From contig JALJCO010010222.1 of NCBI GenBank assembly GCA_023101725.1, forward strand, positions 124,001 through 188,000: 64,000 bases of DNA. The letters are read 5' to 3'. The first letter of the stretch is position 1. Every line of letters begins with the position of its first letter. The notes under the pieces were generated by a model. That model was not told where the DNA came from, did no database searches, and saw nothing but the letters and a program-made list of their open reading frames with translations. The position numbers and the translations under genes are program-made. This stretch comes from Atherinomorus stipes. Lineage: Eukaryota; Chordata; Actinopteri; Atheriniformes; Atherinidae. Shown here piece by piece: positions 59,201-64,000 of this stretch.

Positions 59201-62200
59201 AAAGCACTATGCTCTCTAGTATGTTGTCTCCAATATGTTTCCAGTGTTTGAAATGTAATCTTTTATTCAAATCCAGAAACGAGAGGAAAGTAGATTATGA
59301 TTTAAAAAAAAAAAAAAAAAAAAAAAACTCCGGCATTAAGTACAATGCACAACTGAATGGGTCAGAAAAGGAAATAACAATTGAAAGAGCATTTACTTAA
59401 TTTAAAAGTTCACTTGTCAAATAATTGTAGGTGAAAAGCTTCAAGGACATTTTTGAGTTCCAACTAGGAGGATTAATTTGTATAACTGAAAAAACCCTTA
59501 CGTCACGCACTTGAAGAAAAGAAACACAGAAAATTATCTGAAGCCAAACAACACCATTATCTGTTGTAGAGGTATTTCAAAGTGTTATTTGGTGTTTAAG
59601 TACATGCTGAAAAGTTTGAATCCACACCAGACAGGATTGGCTAAATCCAGAAAAGTTTTGAATCTCCAAAGCTGGAAAATGACTAATGTGGACAGAAATA
59701 TGCTGTTTGTTTCTCTTAAATGTGATGAGGAAGAAATTTTGAAATGGTTTCAAAGCAGAATTCAAGCATAATAATTGAATATAGCCTGATGATAGTCTAT
59801 TCCCTAAGGAGCAAGTTGGAAAAGTCAAGATGTTGATGAGGTTTGATTTCAGAGAGCTCAAAAGTAAATTGATCATTAACTCAACTCAATATCATCAGAG
59901 CAGCTGTTATATGGGAGTGTACACAAACCACACAAGAGAGGGTAGGTATTAGTGGTTTCTAGTGGCAATTTCAGGAGGATATCTAGTGTGTATTGGGGTG
60001 TGTCTGTGTGTAAGTATGCTTGTTATTGTCAGGCTGCTCTGTTGGACTATAATTGACCTAAATTGAGGGTCTGTTGTTTTTCTCCTGCTTCAGCCAAACT
60101 GATATCACTCAAGTTTTATGTCATGTCTCTGTAATGTTTTTAAAGTCCCATACCAACCGTTATAAATCCTCTAAAAACATCTGTGTACCTTCAAGTTGTA
60201 CACTTCAAAGTTTTTACAAGAAAAAAAGTAACCAATACTTTTAGTAATCAGAATACGTCTTATTCCTCATTCTATGAATATGCTAGTCTGACCCTTGCCC
60301 ACATTTAACACACATCTTCAGCTGTACATCAGAGAAAAAGTCTCAGGAAAGTTGAAGGAATTGCACAAAGCCATAAGCACATGGAGGTATCATTATAGTG
60401 TATTCATTTCTACGGTTGCAACAATCTAGAAGCTGCTAGTTCAGCAGGGAACTGAGCTAGCTCAGAGTTGCTAGCTAGCCCAGGGCTACAAGTAGTCCAT
60501 TCTAGTCCAGTTCCTGGACTCCCAGAGTGTATTCTACAGTTACATTTAACATAGAACATAAAAATTCCCTGGCTTTTACAAGACTTTCAGTAGTGCTCAG
60601 CAGATTCAGAGCAGGAATTCTTAGCCTGTTGTCCTTTAATCTGGCCCCTGTTTTGCCTCCACCTGGTTGCATTTACAGTATTACAATATGCTAATCTGTC
60701 AAGCCACCCGGGGGGGGGTGGCTCTTATCAGTGAAGCGCTTTGGTTGCACTTTTCAGAAGAAAAGTGAAGAAAAATAAGAAATAATGACGTTTGTGCTAA
60801 AATGTGTTGGTTTACAAACAGTCATAACAATTCCATGTTGTGTACTTAGTGGGTACAGAAAGTATTCACACCCCTTTAAAATTTTCACTCTGTTTCATTG
60901 CAGCAATTTACTAAAATAAAAAGTTCATTTTATGTCTCATTAATGTATACTCAGCACCCCATCTTGACAGAAAAAAACAGAAATTTAGAAATTTAAGAAG
61001 TTTTATTTAGCCTGTGAGTTTAATGTGTGCATCACTGCAAAGGGTCTGAATATTTTTGACCATGTAATATTTCTTTTTTATATATAAATTTGCAAAAGTT
61101 TCTACATTTCTGGGTTTTTTTCCTGTCAAGATGGGGTGCTGAGTGTACATTAATGAGACATAAAATGAACCTTTTTATTTTTGCAAATTGCTGCAATGAA
61201 ACAAAGAGTTTAAGAGGGTCTGAATACTTTCCGTACCCACTGTATTTCATAAATATATATTGCTAATATTCTTTAAGACAAAGTTATATGTAATGTACTC
61301 ATAAAATGACACTGGCACATACTTAATGATATATTACCACACATGCAGAGTAAAAGTAAGTAGTTATTTGCATCAGTTCTACAGTAAGTTTCTAATTAAA
61401 TTGGATGTTGATTACATTCAATAAAGCTGCTTTGTGTCAACAAGACCCTCCAAAGGCTGCCAAATGGCAAAATCATGAAATCGCATAGAACAGTAGTTGC
61501 ATCAGCATCAATCATCAGAGGTACTGGAAAGGGCGGCTGTGCTAGGTGGAAGAGCAGTCGTCTTTCAACTGGAGGGTTGTGGGATCGATTCCAGGCTTCC
61601 CCAGACTACATGCCGAAGTGTCCTTGGGCAAGACACTGAACCCAAGTTGCCTCCCGATGTGCCTATCGGGGTATGAATGTGTGTGTGACTGGGTGAATGT
61701 GATATGTAGTGTAAAGCGCTTTGAGCGGTTAGTATGACTGGAAAAGCGCTATATAAGTACAGTCCATTTACCATTTTACCATTTACCAAAGGTGGGCATA
61801 GAGAAGTGGTTTGATAACAAGCCAGTTTTGATGCCTTCATCTTTTCATGCTGAACAATCTGAAGACATCGGCATGGTCCAACAGAAAAAAACAATATGAG
61901 AGTATCACAGGATCACGCTGTATAGTACGATCTAGTGGGCGGGCGTTGTTGGATTGGTAGATGGGGTGATGACCTCCTCCTAAACTAAGAAATGGACTGT
62001 TTACATGATGTTTTCTTTGGACCTTGCTCGTCTTCTAGCTGGTCAATGTGTCGCCAAAATGACATTGAATGTTATACAAGAGGAACTGCATTAAATTCTG
62101 CAATAATGTCTCTGGTCATTTTGGTCAAATATAACAGTGATGATACTTCTCAAGAAGAAGAGATGGACCATAAAAAACAAATAAAAAAAACATTCCCCAT

Positions 62201-63965
62201 GTCAGTGTTTACAATATTTGCAAAAAACCTTCCTGAGGTTGTACATGTAAAAAAAAAAAAAAAAAAAAAGAAGAAGGAGCTGTGCATGAGCTGTAAAATC
62301 TTGAATGGAGTGATGAACCTCAAATCCAACAAAAAGGGTAATATATCTGAATATTCAAATAAAAAGGAACAAAAGAAGAGCAAGAGTGAAAATATACTTA
62401 GGCATCTAAATAAGGTTTTGTGCTGACATGCATAGGCTCATTTTTATCTGTGGTGTGAGTCAAATGGGAGTACTTTTGTTCTACTGCATTTGAATATTGA
62501 GATGGCTACCTTTTCTATTAGTAATTTTAGCAACTTTGCAGAGGTTCTCAGCCTGAATAATGTAATGTGATGAAATGTACAGGGCTGTGCAGGAAAGTCT
62601 TGTGTGCAGTGTGAAATGTGATATTTTCCTGAGCCTGCAGTCAAAACTTGACTGTTTTGTTTCATTGTACACTATTAGTTTGTTTGTGGAAGTAAAAAGG
62701 AGCCTCATACTTTTGTTATACGCCTGAAACTTTCTACTTTTATCTATTAAGTTTTGGCCATTGTTCTCATATGAGGGCATGTTTTGTTTTTTGTTTTTTG
62801 TTTTTTTCTTAGAAACTAATTCATGTACTTGGACTAAATTTATTTATATAATTATAATGCCCATACTCTTTTCAAACATCATGAAAAGAAATGAAGAAAA
62901 AAAAAGAAGCTTTTTGTACATGATTATCTTACCCTTTCCTATTTCCTTCTTAGATGAGTACCCATCAACACTCCCGGACCACCACAGCCCTTCCTCCATC
63001 CCCATTTGTCCCAGCCCCAGAATCCTCACTGGCTGCCCCATTTCCACTGTGCCTCCAGCTGGCCAATCGGTGCCCCGTATTCAGACTCCACTATCAGACC
63101 CCAGCGAACCTCAGCCTCCGCTACAAGTGGCAAAAGAGTGTCCACAGAGTGCCAAGCCACCCAGCGGGTCAAGGTCTGGTGCACACGGCAGCTCGACTGT
63201 CTCCCCTCTGAGCAGGGACAAGAAACAGAAGCTCAGCTCCACCAATGTTGGAGGGCAAACAGTTGCCAAGCACCCAAAGAAGAGAGGCCAAAAATCCACC
63301 AACGGCTGGAGGCCAGTTGGCTTTCCCTTTGAGAAGGAGGTCTTCGTTGTGGTAAGGAGAGGAAGTCATTCAAAAAGCCATGACACAGCTACGAATGTGC
63401 TGCTTTGTTGGGATTTAAATCTGGTGTAATTCAACTTTACTATCCCAACAGAGTTTGGAACTTTATCACACCTGCTTCATTGTCTCTTCAGGGCTTAGTC
63501 TAAGCTTTTTCCCAGTTATATCCAAACACCTGACTATCGCGGCACATAAACAACTAATGCAGCTTTTTGCTTCTTTGTTTCTTATTATTAGAGGAGTCAG
63601 TGCTTCCTTCTGCCTGTATTTCCAGGGAGAGGAGACTATGGTGCTGAGAAAGTGTTTTGAGGGAATCCGCAGAGACGGGGACCTGATTCGGGTCAGAGAC
63701 ACTGTTCTGTTAAAGTCTGGACCTCGAAAAAAGTCTTTGCCTTATGTGGCCAAGGTCTCATCTTTGTGGGAGGACCCAGAGTCAGGTACACAGTGATTGT
63801 GTAGACTACAGGAGAAGCTGAACTGATGTGGTTGTAACGGTCTTGACAACTGATTTTTCTCTTTTTTTTTCTTCTTCTTCTTTAGGAGAGCTGATGATGA
63901 GTTTGTTTTGGTACTACCGTCCAGAACACACACAAGGGGGACGCAACCCCAGAGTGCATTGTGAG
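56268..63965 (+). CDS. bahd1: bromo adjacent homology domain-containing protein 1 (3' end beyond window)
   Basis: BAHD1 is a nuclear scaffold that promotes heterochromatin and gene silencing; its BAH domain reads H3K27me3. Coding exons: 56268-57882 (ends AAAGAG|GTGAGC, phase 1), 62954-63351 (phase 0), 63626-63785 (phase 1), 63886-63965 (phase 0), all GT-AG, giving 751 residues so far. Landmarks shared with human BAHD1 are VLLTRLE (about 69-75), [17 protein letters not shown] (about 145-161), a second weaker copy [10 protein letters not shown] (about 231-240), the NGYSAYS/TTGGCPF region before exon end, and [21 protein letters not shown] in exon 2. The BAH start is [35 protein letters not shown] and [13 protein letters not shown]. 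The N-terminal quarter is Lys/Arg-rich. A run of 15 His at 57483-57527 is absent from the human protein. The frame is open back to a stop at 56211 without an earlier ATG, so 56268 is the best start if no coding exon precedes it. An acceptor at 56136 suggests a 5' untranslated exon upstream. Confidence 0.93.
60845..61242. mobile_element. Tc1-type MITE with long inverted repeats, about 398 bp
   Basis: The left part (agtgggtacagaaagtattcacacccctttaaa ... catcttgacagaaaaaaac) is repeated inverted on the right (cctgtcaagatggggtgctgag ... gtctgaatactttccgtacccact). The arms are about 140 bases long with small differences. TA lies at both outer edges (60843-60844 and 61243-61244). It is non-coding; such TA-flanked elements are common derivatives of fish Tc1-like transposons. 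Confidence 0.85.
61530..61790 (+). mobile_element. tRNA-derived SINE
   Basis: The head resembles a tRNA: box A-like ctaggtggaagagc (about 61542-61555) and box B-like ggatcgattcc (61582-61592). The body carries the familiar fish phrases gtccttgggcaagacactgaaccc and aagcgctttgagcggttag. The tail is ctatataagtacagtccatttac followed by ccatttac repeats to 61790. Divergence is modest, so it is fairly young relative to the SINE at 37425. Confidence 0.87.
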
Positions 63966-64000
63966 GTGAGAAGCTGTACTTGAACTCCCCCAGCTAAAAT

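Larger units (their letters stand above)
57883..62953 (+). other. bahd1 intron between first two visible coding exons
   Basis: A 5.07-kb intron bounded by GAG|GTGAGC and CTTCTTAG. It contains a Tc1-type MITE (60845-61242), a SINE (61530-61790), and A-runs near 59306-59326 and 62250-62268. No nested gene was recognised; open frames around 59511-59771 and 61992-62426 match nothing. Confidence 0.8.

Noticed and set aside
61992..62426. 144-codon Lys-rich open frame in the bahd1 intron
   Set aside because: Most of its length depends on an A-run translated as poly-Lys; no homology or splice support.

Overview
The window is nuclear DNA from a ray-finned (teleost) fish, probably a percomorph, though the sequence alone cannot fix the species. 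The evidence is vertebrate genes split by GT-AG introns, long AT-rich non-coding stretches with AT microsatellites, and typical fish repeats: L2-like LINEs, tRNA-derived SINEs, Tc1-like transposons and hAT MITEs. There is no bacterial or viral content and no CRISPR array.

Three host genes can be supported. (1) At 3454-3864 on the minus strand lies the first coding exon of an inositol-trisphosphate 3-kinase A-like gene (itpka). Its promoter is near 4.0-4.15 kb and the rest of the gene lies off the left edge. (2) At 9122-18346 on the plus strand lies a complete 12-exon isovaleryl-CoA dehydrogenase gene (ivd). It encodes 417 residues with intact splice sites and reading phase, and a poly(A) signal follows at 19205. 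(3) From 56268 to the right edge on the plus strand lies bahd1, a BAH-domain heterochromatin factor. Four coding exons are visible and the 3' end is cut off inside the BAH domain. Two GC-rich, donor-bearing blocks at 32.2-32.7 kb and 50.5-51.1 kb are candidate 5' untranslated exons or promoters for bahd1. The ivd-bahd1 neighbourhood matches the order on human chromosome 15.

The roughly 37 kb between ivd and bahd1 is a graveyard of transposable elements. Several are defined to the base by target-site duplications. Four hAT-type elements with perfect 8-bp duplications are 21872-22304, 22581-22978, 34860-35152 and 46951-47255. A 1966-bp non-autonomous hAT-like element lies at 42264-44229, and a fifth MITE without a visible duplication abuts a SINE at 37.4 kb. 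A Tc1/mariner element at 26515-27589 has 27-bp inverted repeats, a broken transposase start and another repeat inserted in it. Further decayed Tc1-like transposases lie at 19.9, 30.1-31.1 and 49.8-50.0 kb. Three L2-like LINE fragments lie at 24.6, 28.0-29.8 and 45.5-46.8 kb. Additional repeats lie upstream of ivd and in the large bahd1 intron.

I found no clearly new biological system. The most checkable points are the bahd1 5' exons, the 15-histidine run in fish BAHD1, the nested transposon at 26.5 kb, the 1966-bp hAT element, and foldback hairpins at 8.35 and 21.66 kb.
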